Shown: one piece after another, positions 14,799-20,954 of the stretch
Layout of the letters: each line of letters opens with the position of its first letter
Numbering within the stretch: the first letter of the stretch is position 1
DNA from: Candidatus Altarchaeota archaeon
Lineage (GTDB): Archaea > Altiarchaeota > Altiarchaeia > JAFGQM01
Assembly (NCBI GenBank): GCA_016935655.1
Contig: JAFGQM010000093.1
Location: forward strand, 1 to 20,954
Reading direction: 5' to 3'
DNA: 20,954 nt
Notes under the pieces: model-generated
Told to the model about the DNA's origin: nothing
What the model saw: the letters and a program-made list of their open reading frames with translations, nothing else
The model's database searches: none
Made by a program: the position numbers and the translations under genes

Positions 14799-15061
14799 TT
14801 ATGCCATTAAAGCTTCGGTTTTCTTAGGGACGTATATCATTGCCAATTCATACAACACATTCCGTACCGTCCGGCCTTCTTTGATTTTCAAACTGGAGGT
14901 CAGATAAACCACCCTCACGTTCCTCATTTCTACAAAATCCGCATTCGATTCGAGCCTCCCATACGGAGCTTTTTTACCTATCCCTTCCACTTTATCAGGT
15001 TGTAGTTTTTTTCGCTCATTCTTCTCATAAGGTAGGCTCTCATCGCAGGTGTTAGAACCAT
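14799..15061 (-). pseudogene. Frameshifted small gene 2 (MVLTPAM family), possible programmed -1 frameshift
   Basis: From ATG 15061, read leftward, the frame gives MVLTPAMRAYLMRRMSEKN and soon ends at TAG. The -1 frame is open from before this point and continues as a coding-like sequence (KVEGIGKKAPYGRLES, VRVVYLTSSLKIKEG, RTVRNVLYELAMIYVPKK) to TAA at 14799. The join falls at A AAA AAC (15011 to 15005), in exactly the phase of the classical -1 slippery heptamer; the joined product has 87 residues. A missing A in the seven-A run would give the same product. ATG 15061 has a TATA-like box 39 bases upstream and a purine-rich GGAAGG, so it looks expressed. It is convergent with the HAD gene (3 bases between stops) and divergent from the regulator at 15218. 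No function is recognised. Confidence 0.55.
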
Positions 15062-15094
15062 TTTGACGAGACCTTCCTTAAGACTACAACGGGG

Positions 15095-15105
15095 CATATA
15101 AAAAG
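15095..15105 (-). promoter_or_regulatory. TATA box for small gene 2
   Basis: On the minus strand, CTTTTTATATG is centred 39 bases before ATG 15061. Transcription would start near 15073, leaving a leader of about 11 bases. This supports ATG 15061 as the start. Confidence 0.5.
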
Positions 15106-15162
15106 CGGTATCGTGGAGTATAATGATGGTGTTATCCCATGGCGGGTAATGCAGAACCCCGA

Positions 15163-15179
15163 TAGTATGGGGTATACTA
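15163..15179. promoter_or_regulatory. Inverted repeat, candidate operator upstream of the TrmB-like gene
   Basis: TAGTAT, a 5-base spacer (GGGGT), then ATACTA: perfect 6-base arms ending 5 bases before the TATA-like box of the gene at 15218. Direct repeats of ATACTGG at 15189-15195 and 15207-15213 follow, 18 bases apart, around the expected transcription start. The position suits autoregulation. Confidence 0.35.
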
Positions 15180-15183
15180 ATAG

Positions 15184-15191
15184 TTTTTATA
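15184..15191 (+). promoter_or_regulatory. Candidate TATA box for the TrmB-like gene
   Basis: TTTTTATA is centred 30 bases before ATG 15218, implying a leaderless transcript. It argues against the in-frame GTG at 15113 as start. Confidence 0.5.
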
Positions 15192-15217
15192 CTGGTATTA
15201 TCAAATATACTGGGGAA

Positions 15218-16222
15218 ATGGCTGAACCTAATACGGGCAAGATTTCTAGATGGTTGGACGTAACTCCGCAACAGTTTGATATACTGGAGACCATATTCCG
15301 TTTACAGAAACAAGGCGCCAAAGCCACACCAAAGAGCATAGTTGAAGAAGACGCCAAGGTCAGGGAAGGCCCAAAGATACAGAAGTCAAACCTCTTCACA
15401 CAACTTAAGATATTGCGGAACAGGGGCTTCATAAGAAGGGAGGAAAAGGCGTCCTATGCCTTAGACATCCGGGGGGTCAAAAAGAAGCTCGGTAAGGCAA
15501 GCAAAAGGCTCGATGAGGAGATGCGGGAATTTCGGGTGGCCTACGCCCAGACCGAAGAGTACTTCAAGGATCTCACTTCCGACCAGAACAGGATAACCGT
15601 CGAATTCTGTGAATATGACCAGATGTATGAAAGGACTGCAGATATCCTCAAGAATGCAGAGGAATGCTTCCTGACCGGCGTCTTCCCGAGAATATTATAC
15701 CCAAATTCCCCCTGCCTGATGCAGACGCCTGGCGTCAGGAGATATGCTGAGACTCTATGGGACCTGTGCATCAGAAGGAAAACGCTCCGTGTGTCTTACC
15801 TGACAAGGATGGACGTGGAGTACCTTTTCAAACGGCTATATGAGACCTACAACAACCCAAAGCTCGCCTATGAAGAGGCAAAGATTATTCTGAACAACTT
15901 TGAAGCGATTATGGACTCGGAAAGCAAACTGCTCGTATGCTTTGTTGATTCCCCGTACGGGGTTGATATGATAATACCGCAGGATGCGGGCGCTGACGAG
16001 TTCTTCCTCATGATAAGGGACAAGAGCGACAGGGGTATAGGCGCAGTTTACATAAGGTCCTCCGACTTGGCCAAAAGATTCAAGCACATATTCGCAGAGG
16101 AGTGCAAAAAGTCCATAAAGATGAGGGGTCCGGAGGGAAAAAAGGTCCTGGATATGCTTAGGGGGAGGCTGGAGAAGGTTTACGGCAGTTACGCGAAAGC
16201 CCCTAAAGTCGCTGCCCAGTGA
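15218..16222 (+). CDS. TrmB-like winged-helix regulator with PLD-like C-terminal domain
   Basis: A 334-residue protein from ATG 15218, chosen from the TATA box 30 bases upstream; an upstream GTG (15113) would add 35 residues of non-domain-like sequence that overlap that promoter. Residues of about 13-80 form a winged helix (TPQQFDILETIFRLQKQGA, KSNLFTQLKILRNRGFIRRE, wing YALDIRG). A coiled-coil linker covers about 83-125. The C-terminal part (about 128-310) has a TrmB/phospholipase-D-like sensor layout (TADILKNAEECFLTGVFPRI; LRVSYLTRM; LLVCFVDSPYGVDMII; FFLMIRDKSDRGIGAVYIRS) without obvious HxK catalytic motifs. It probably controls its own promoter and the divergent small gene. Its 3' end overlaps the convergent purC end by 20 bases. 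Confidence 0.75.
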   Translation: MAEPNTGKISRWLDVTPQQFDILETIFRLQKQGAKATPKSIVEEDAKVREGPKIQKSNLFTQLKILRNRGFIRREEKASYALDIRGVKKKLGKASKRLDEEMREFRVAYAQTEEYFKDLTSDQNRITVEFCEYDQMYERTADILKNAEECFLTGVFPRILYPNSPCLMQTPGVRRYAETLWDLCIRRKTLRVSYLTRMDVEYLFKRLYETYNNPKLAYEEAKIILNNFEAIMDSESKLLVCFVDSPYGVDMIIPQDAGADEFFLMIRDKSDRGIGAVYIRSSDLAKRFKHIFAEECKKSIKMRGPEGKKVLDMLRGRLEKVYGSYAKAPKVAAQ

Positions 16223-17135
16223 TTCTCGCATATAAGTCTGCGTATAGCTTGCTCGTTCGTTCTACCATCTCTTTGGGCAAGGCGGGTATCGCCGGGTCGG
16301 GTAAGCTCTCTGCGCGCGTCTTGTCGAGTAACTGCTTGTATGAGAAGGAATCGCTGCAGATCGGACACTTGAACTTGACATCGTTCTCATAATATTTCCT
16401 GACAAACTCCTTTGAAAATTCTATTATGTTGCCTTTTTCATATTCCTTTGCGTCCCAAAATCTGTCCTCGTCTGCTGTCCCAAAGGTGTCGATGACCATG
16501 ACGTTCCTGCCCTCGTCCATGGCGAACTCCTTTTTCCCGTCCACATGAATCAGCCCTCTCTTCCCGACCTCTTTCTGCATCATCTCATCGATCTTGATGC
16601 ACGACTCTTTGATTTCGGCGAGTTCTTCGTGTGTAAGGCCTGAGATTTTCAAAGCCTCGTCGATGTTTAGCTTCCTGTCTACTTTCTCGAACTTGGTGGT
16701 CTGCTCGAAATAAGGCTCCGGGAGTCTTTCCCCGTATCTGGGCATGTGGTCAAGGCCGAAATCACTTGGCTTCTTCTTGCCGCTCTTCAGGGCCTGGTAA
16801 AAAGAACCTGCACAGTACCAGCGCAGGATTACCTCAAGCGGGATCTGGTAATTCACGGTCTTATTAGTGAGTTTTGCATAATCGTGGATCACCCCCGCCC
16901 TCCTGACTAGCATCTGGTTAGGCTTCGGCATCTCCAGGTAGTGGGTCTTTATCCCCAGCTTCTCGACCTTCTCGAACCAGAATGCGCTCTCCCTGCATAA
17001 GGTCTCGCCCTTGCGTGGGATTTCAGAAGGGATTATCTGGTCGAAAACAGAGATCCTGTCCGAAAAAACGAAGAGAAGTTTGTCTTTGCCCGCATCGTAG
17101 ACATCCTTAACCTTGCCTTGATTTATTAATTTCAT
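16203..17135 (-). CDS. purC: Phosphoribosylaminoimidazole-succinocarboxamide (SAICAR) synthase
   Basis: A 310-residue enzyme that ligates aspartate to CAIR using ATP in de novo IMP synthesis. It starts at ATG 17135 (MKLINQGKVKDVYDAG, the family's usual opening); an in-frame start at 17192 would add 19 non-conserved residues. Family motifs include FVFSDRISVFDQIIPSEIPR, the RRAGVIHDYAKLTNKTV-like stretch, ILRWYCAGSFYQ and the metal/ATP-binding NVMVIDTFGTADEDRFW. The end IPALPKEMVERTSKLYADLY is as in the longer, yeast Ade1-like class. An extra KCPICSDSF segment near residue 255 adds a C-x-x-C pair. It converges on the TrmB-like gene (20-base 3' overlap) and diverges from the permuted HAD gene across 40 bases. 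Confidence 0.95.
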   Translation of the reverse strand: MKLINQGKVKDVYDAGKDKLLFVFSDRISVFDQIIPSEIPRKGETLCRESAFWFEKVEKLGIKTHYLEMPKPNQMLVRRAGVIHDYAKLTNKTVNYQIPLEVILRWYCAGSFYQALKSGKKKPSDFGLDHMPRYGERLPEPYFEQTTKFEKVDRKLNIDEALKISGLTHEELAEIKESCIKIDEMMQKEVGKRGLIHVDGKKEFAMDEGRNVMVIDTFGTADEDRFWDAKEYEKGNIIEFSKEFVRKYYENDVKFKCPICSDSFSYKQLLDKTRAESLPDPAIPALPKEMVERTSKLYADLYARITGQRL

Positions 17136-17155
17136 GTTGTAATGTTTCCAACACA

Positions 17156-17166
17156 CATTAAAAAAA
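17156..17166 (-). promoter_or_regulatory. Candidate TATA box for purC
   Basis: On the minus strand, TTTTTTTAATG is centred about 26 bases before ATG 17135, fitting a leaderless purC transcript. The 40-base divergent gap means promoters for purC and the gene at 17176 must interleave. Confidence 0.4.
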
Positions 17167-17175
17167 CATGAAGTT

Positions 17176-18255
17176 ATGGTAGAGAAGGTCAAACTGAGTG
17201 GATATTTTCAAGACGAGAATATTATTGCAAAAGAGGACATATACCCCACAAAGCCGTCGCCAAACGGCTTGATAAAGCTAAAGGAAAAGCTTGGCCTAAA
17301 AGACTATCAGATGCTGTATGTCGGGGACGGACTGGACGACTATCTGGCCGCCAAGGGGGCCAACGTCTTCTTTGCCATGATAACGCAGGGCCTAGTAAGG
17401 GATATAGACACTATTAGGAGGATGAAGCAGGATTTTGACTTCGGCGGGGCTTATGTCACCCGAACCGGTGCCAGGATACCCAAATTCTTCGTTGCCTTCA
17501 ACTTTAACGAATTGTCATGGTGGTTTAAGGAGTTCAAGTTCTTTGAAAGAGGCATAAAAGCCGTCTGTTTTGATCTGGGGGACACCATAATAGTCGGGGG
17601 TAGAGAAGAGGCATACAACCTGACTGACAAGAACTGGCCGACATGGGCCGTGGACACCTTGATGGAGGAAAAGAAGGCTGAGAAGAGGGTAAGGGACGCC
17701 GTCATGAAGATGCGGGTGGGGGAAAGATGGAGGGCATTCGGCGAGTTCCCTGGCATGAACTCGTCGGAAGCAAGAGTCGCATCGCTTTTTCTTTTAGAGA
17801 TATTGGAACTTAAGGAGAAGGATCTTATCAGCGTGCTCTACTCGGAGATAGACAAGGATATGATAAAGGTTGCTGAAGAGCTATCCAAAAGAGCAAACAT
17901 CGTCCTGAACACCAGCAGTATAACCGACGATATGAAGGTGAAGGACGTCGCAAACCTTTTTCTGGCAGAGCAGTATTCCCTCTTCATCGGGGGGGGCCTC
18001 TATAGGCTTCTGGAAGAGAAAAGGTGGAGTTTGGAGGAGGTAGCCCTGATAATACTGTCCTCATTCCACTGGATTGACGAGTACAGGAAAAACGAGGTAG
18101 AAGCCTACAGGAAACACTGCAAGATACCGAAGGGCCTAAAGGAGTTCTTGGACCTTTTGGACATAAGGAGAAAAAAAATCTGTATCTTCACTTCCAAAAG
18201 CAGGGGGATCGTAGACGCGGTATTGGGCTATGAAAAAGAAATAACCAATGATTAG
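17176..18255 (+). CDS. HAD-superfamily protein with circularly permuted motif order (III-IV-I-cap-II)
   Basis: A 359-residue protein. Residues 7-70 read as the second half of a HAD Rossmann domain: YFQDENIIAKEDIYPTKPSP (motif III Lys26) then YVGDGLDDYLAAKGA (motif IV, D51 and D55). Residues of about 128-142 read as the start of a HAD domain: AVCFDLGDTIIVGG (motif I, Asp133; Gly at +2). A large, mostly helical region of about 190 residues follows, then IPKGLKEFLDLL and KICIFTSKSRGIVDAVLG (motif II, T339/S340) at the very end. Joined tail to head, the ends would make one normal HAD in the usual order. No room for a missing N-terminal half exists upstream: the frame meets TAA at 17140 with no earlier start. 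It could be a real circular permutation or a product of rearrangement. Substrate unknown. Confidence 0.75.
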   Translation: MVEKVKLSGYFQDENIIAKEDIYPTKPSPNGLIKLKEKLGLKDYQMLYVGDGLDDYLAAKGANVFFAMITQGLVRDIDTIRRMKQDFDFGGAYVTRTGARIPKFFVAFNFNELSWWFKEFKFFERGIKAVCFDLGDTIIVGGREEAYNLTDKNWPTWAVDTLMEEKKAEKRVRDAVMKMRVGERWRAFGEFPGMNSSEARVASLFLLEILELKEKDLISVLYSEIDKDMIKVAEELSKRANIVLNTSSITDDMKVKDVANLFLAEQYSLFIGGGLYRLLEEKRWSLEEVALIILSSFHWIDEYRKNEVEAYRKHCKIPKGLKEFLDLLDIRRKKICIFTSKSRGIVDAVLGYEKEITND

Positions 18256-18272
18256 GCTTGCTTTTATTGGGC

Positions 18273-18282
18273 TTTATATAAA
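18273..18282 (+). promoter_or_regulatory. Strong TATA box for the exported protein at 18307
   Basis: TTTATATAAA matches the archaeal consensus almost perfectly and is centred 30 bases before ATG 18307, implying a leaderless transcript. It is the best-looking core promoter in the window. Confidence 0.65.
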
Positions 18283-18306
18283 TATTAGCAAATTTGGCTG
18301 GATAAA

Positions 18307-19638
18307 ATGATCAAAGGCTTAGTCGCTGTGTTGTGCCTGATCTTATTGGGCCCTCAGGTCTTATCGCAAGAGGAGGGGATAGGCTTAGGGGGGGGTTTTG
18401 TCACCAAAGCCGTTTTTGACTTGGATTCCGCAGGGAATGCCGAGATGGAGATAAACGAGCCGCTCCTCGAGGACTTTGATTATGTAGACGTCAGGATAAG
18501 TGCAGATAAAAACAATATACTGAAAATCGTTGGTTCCCTTGTTGACAGCGAGTTGGTTCTGGAGCCGGATTTCACTATCTCGATGAGCGGGGATGAAGAT
18601 TCCGGCCAGATGACCTTTGAAATTGACGGCGGTGGGTACTCCAATCCTTCTTTGGATTCGGGGAATTTTGAGCTTGATATGAAATTCTCTGACTTAGCAG
18701 GGGTATTGGATATAGAAGTTTCCGGGTACTTGGACAGGGAGGTGCTTGAAAAGGAGATGTTGGTTGATGTCGACCAGCTGGCAAGCGAGTCGGACATGCT
18801 GAGAATAACCTTAGAGGAGATGTTGAATCTGGCACTATCTGGGATTAGCGCCCCGTCGCCTACCTTTACGATAACGCAATTGGACATACAAGCTGGTGTT
18901 GTGGTCGACTTCAGCGCCAAAATGCAGATTCAAAACTGGAGGGAGATGTACAGCCAGCTCCTGTCTGGTTCTTATCAGGAAGCGGGGGAGGAATTGAGTT
19001 TCTTATACTGCCTTGGGCTCTCACCAGAAAGCATATCCCAGAGCATAATGGAATCCCAGCTAGGCGTGATGGATATGAGGATCCAGGGTCTACCGGACAA
19101 GATTGTTGTAGGGATGAGCATGAGTGGCTCTAATTTTCTTGGCGGGGGTTCTCTATCAATAAAAGACATGGATTTCAGTGCTATGAAAGCCGGGGACAGG
19201 ATTGACCTAAGTGGACAGGCCGAGGTGGAAGACTTGCGAACACTTGTATCGTGCCTTTTGGAAACATATCTTGAGGGTGACTACACCGTTGAGGACCTGA
19301 GCTTAGTGCTGTCAAAGGAGCCCGAGTCTATGGGGACCACAAGGTTGGAGGGGAACATCAACGGGTTCGCCAAAAAGTCTGGGCAGAAATGGATAGTCTC
19401 AGTGTCCCGGGACATGGCAGAGAGTACTGAGGTCACAGTCAACATACCTGGGGGGATGAAGATTTCCTCCGCGGTTGGTGCTGTGGTGGAGGGAAGCAGC
19501 GCCAAGGCGACTGGCGAAGAGGACATGAAGATTGTATATGGTGAGGAAAAACCCGTCTTTGGCGACAATCTGTGGATAATCCTGACTGTTATAGTGTTTC
19601 TGCTAGCATTCTTTTTCTTGCGGGGGCGAAAAAGGTAA
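18307..19638 (+). CDS. Exported, C-terminally membrane-anchored protein of unknown function
   Basis: A 443-residue protein. The N-terminus (MIKGLVAVLCLILLGPQVLS) is a Sec-type signal peptide with likely cleavage near residue 20-21. The C-terminus has one helix (LWIILTVIVFLLAFFFLRGR) followed by a basic stop-transfer tail, so most of the protein should face outside. The ectodomain is acidic, rich in Ser, Gly, Leu and Met, and has few Cys; it alternates strands with amphipathic segments, some repeated in style (DLSGQAEVEDL, DMDFSAMKAGD). Sequons are few, unlike the surface protein at the start of the window. No domain is recognised. It stands alone behind a strong promoter. A T-rich stretch after its stop (19637-19643) may end the transcript. 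Confidence 0.8.
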   Translation: MIKGLVAVLCLILLGPQVLSQEEGIGLGGGFVTKAVFDLDSAGNAEMEINEPLLEDFDYVDVRISADKNNILKIVGSLVDSELVLEPDFTISMSGDEDSGQMTFEIDGGGYSNPSLDSGNFELDMKFSDLAGVLDIEVSGYLDREVLEKEMLVDVDQLASESDMLRITLEEMLNLALSGISAPSPTFTITQLDIQAGVVVDFSAKMQIQNWREMYSQLLSGSYQEAGEELSFLYCLGLSPESISQSIMESQLGVMDMRIQGLPDKIVVGMSMSGSNFLGGGSLSIKDMDFSAMKAGDRIDLSGQAEVEDLRTLVSCLLETYLEGDYTVEDLSLVLSKEPESMGTTRLEGNINGFAKKSGQKWIVSVSRDMAESTEVTVNIPGGMKISSAVGAVVEGSSAKATGEEDMKIVYGEEKPVFGDNLWIILTVIVFLLAFFFLRGRKR

Positions 19639-19671
19639 TTTTTCTGTCCTGCCCGACAAAATTCAACAAAG

Positions 19672-20954
19672 ATGGCTAAGAGGGTAATTAGGATATTTGA
19701 CACTACCCTTAGGGATGGGGAACAGACGCCGGGGGTCGCACTGACGCCAGAAAAAAAGCTTGTGATAGCCCAGGCCCTGTCAGAGCTGGGAGTGGACATG
19801 ATAGAAGCGGGTTTCCCTGTCAACTCCAAGAGCGAATTCGATGCTGTGAAGACCATAGCGAAGGAGGTGGATACCACGGTTTGCGGTCTTGCGCGCGCGC
19901 TAAAGCCGGATCTAGACGCTGCGATAGGTGCAGAGGTTGACATAGTGCATACGTTCATATCAACGTCGCCCTACCACCTAAAATATCAGATGGGGAAAAG
20001 CCAGGATGAAGTGTATAAAATGGCTGTCGAGGCCGTGGAGTACGTGAAGGACCACGGGCTTCCCTGCCTTTTCTCGCCCATGGACGCATCCAGGACTGAG
20101 GTAGACTACCTGATAAGGATATGCAAGGGTGTGGAGGAGGCTGGTGTGGATATAATCAATATCCCGGATACCGTAGGCGTCATGTACCCAGCCGCGATGA
20201 AAGAGCTTATAGCGAAGGTCAGGAAGGCGGTAAAGGTGGACATAGACGTCCATTGCCATAATGACTTCGGCCTGGCGGTCGCTAATTCACTGGCGGCCGT
20301 AGAAGCTGGTGCGAACCAGATCCAAGCTGCTGTAAACGGCCTTGGCGAGCGCGCGGGTAACACGGATTTGGAGCAGGCAGTGATGGGTTGTGAGATCCTG
20401 CTGGGGCACAAAACCAACATAAAGAAGGAGTATATCTATAAGACAAGCAAGCTCGTGGAGAGGCTGACTGGAGTCAGGGTGATGCCGAATTTCCCTATAG
20501 TCGGGGACAATGCCTTCGCTCACGAGTCGGGGATACATGTGCACGCTGTCCTGAAGGAGGCGTCGACATTCGAGCCCATAAGACCAGAGACTGTAGGCGC
20601 GCACAGAAGGCTCGTATTGGGGAAACATGTGGGTGTCCATGGGGTCGAAGCAAAGCTTAAGGAGTTGGGTATCGAGGTGAACCAAGAACAGCTGAGGGAG
20701 ATAACAGACAAGGTGAAGGACCTAGGGAGCAAGGGGAAGAGGGTCGTGGAGGAAGACCTTGTCGCCATAGCAGAGGACACCATAGGCCTCTTGCCAAAGC
20801 ACAAGAGGATAGTGGAGCTAAAAGACATGAATCTGGACATTAAGCTGAAGAAAGGACCGAAGGCGTTTGTTAAGGTGGATGTCAACGGGGTCGAGAGGTC
20901 GGCTGAGACGGAGGGCGTTGGCCCCGTAGACGCCGTCCTAAGCGCAATTAGAAA
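19672..20954 (+). CDS. 2-isopropylmalate synthase / citramalate synthase family enzyme (3' truncated by window edge)
   Basis: 427 complete codons of a DRE-TIM aldolase-type acyltransferase that condenses acetyl-CoA with a 2-oxo acid (leucine, or isoleucine via citramalate). FDTTLRDGEQTPGVALT (residues 9-25) is the family signature with the catalytic Arg and metal-binding Asp. VDIDVHCHNDFGLAVANS carries the H-x-H metal ligands, NGLGERAGNTDLEQ is the second signature and ESGIHVH follows. From about residue 385 (LKDMNLDIKLKKG) a LeuA-type regulatory domain begins, which argues against AksA-type homocitrate synthase, usually without it. LeuA and CimA cannot be separated here. The frame is open to the last base. 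It lies 33 bases after the exported-protein gene. Confidence 0.9.
   Translation, partial: MAKRVIRIFDTTLRDGEQTPGVALTPEKKLVIAQALSELGVDMIEAGFPVNSKSEFDAVKTIAKEVDTTVCGLARALKPDLDAAIGAEVDIVHTFISTSPYHLKYQMGKSQDEVYKMAVEAVEYVKDHGLPCLFSPMDASRTEVDYLIRICKGVEEAGVDIINIPDTVGVMYPAAMKELIAKVRKAVKVDIDVHCHNDFGLAVANSLAAVEAGANQIQAAVNGLGERAGNTDLEQAVMGCEILLGHKTNIKKEYIYKTSKLVERLTGVRVMPNFPIVGDNAFAHESGIHVHAVLKEASTFEPIRPETVGAHRRLVLGKHVGVHGVEAKLKELGIEVNQEQLREITDKVKDLGSKGKRVVEEDLVAIAEDTIGLLPKHKRIVELKDMNLDIKLKKGPKAFVKVDVNGVERSAETEGVGPVDAVLSAIR

Noticed and set aside
15113..15217. GTG start extending the TrmB-like regulator by 35 residues
   Set aside because: The stretch overlaps its own TATA box and the inverted repeat and has no domain-like composition.
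15062..15271. Upstream extension of small gene 2 on the minus strand
   Set aside because: A TATA box at 15095-15105 lies inside it, and the conserved motif starts at ATG 15061, as in its relative.
1..20954. CRISPR array, insertion sequence, tRNA or rRNA
   Set aside because: No regularly spaced repeats, transposase-like frame, terminal inverted repeats or tRNA-like cloverleaf were found by reading both strands.

Overview
The window looks archaeal. The adenylosuccinate synthetase is the short archaeal type (about 340 residues). The secretion ATPase and platform proteins are of the archaellum / archaeal type IV pilus kind. Several KaiC/ArlH-like ATPases are present, and many starts have a TATA-like box about 25-32 bases upstream with little or no leader. 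Arginine is mostly AGG/AGA and isoleucine often ATA; base composition is near half G+C by eye. Purine genes (purA, purC) and a LeuA/CimA-type synthase argue against a fully auxotrophic parasite. The phylum cannot be fixed from this sequence; a DPANN-type or other deep archaeal lineage is a guess.

Bases 1-11508 form one same-strand array of tightly spaced genes that reads as a surface-filament or secretion machine. In order: the tail of an unidentified protein; a membrane-anchored, cysteine-rich, sequon-rich surface protein with Ig/Fn3-like domains; a KaiC-like ATPase; a KaiC-fold protein without a P-loop; a three-helix membrane protein; a second KaiC-like ATPase; a winged-helix plus coiled-coil protein; an ArlI/TadA/GspE-type motor ATPase; KaiC-like ATPases three and four; and two ArlJ/TadC-type platform proteins. 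A normal archaellum has one ArlH (KaiC-like), one ArlI and one ArlJ. Here one motor comes with four P-loop KaiC/ArlH paralogues, one degenerate paralogue and two platform proteins. This is the strongest candidate for an undescribed system. No pilin, archaellin or prepilin peptidase is visible inside the window.

Bases 11563-16222 hold purA, then two modules. Each has a plus-strand winged-helix regulator (one with a CBS-like C-terminus, one TrmB-like) divergent from a small minus-strand gene. Both small genes start with the same motif (MV-[IL]-TPAM) and both are broken by one apparent frameshift at a homopolymer; one break lies on a classical A AAA AAC slippery heptamer in the correct phase. 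A SerB-like HAD protein with an Asp-to-Asn change in motif I lies between the modules.

Bases 16203-20954 hold purC (minus strand); a divergent HAD-family protein whose motifs run III-IV-I-II, as in a circular permutation; a signal-peptide/C-terminal-anchor exported protein behind a very clear TATA box; and the start of a 2-isopropylmalate/citramalate synthase that runs off the window.
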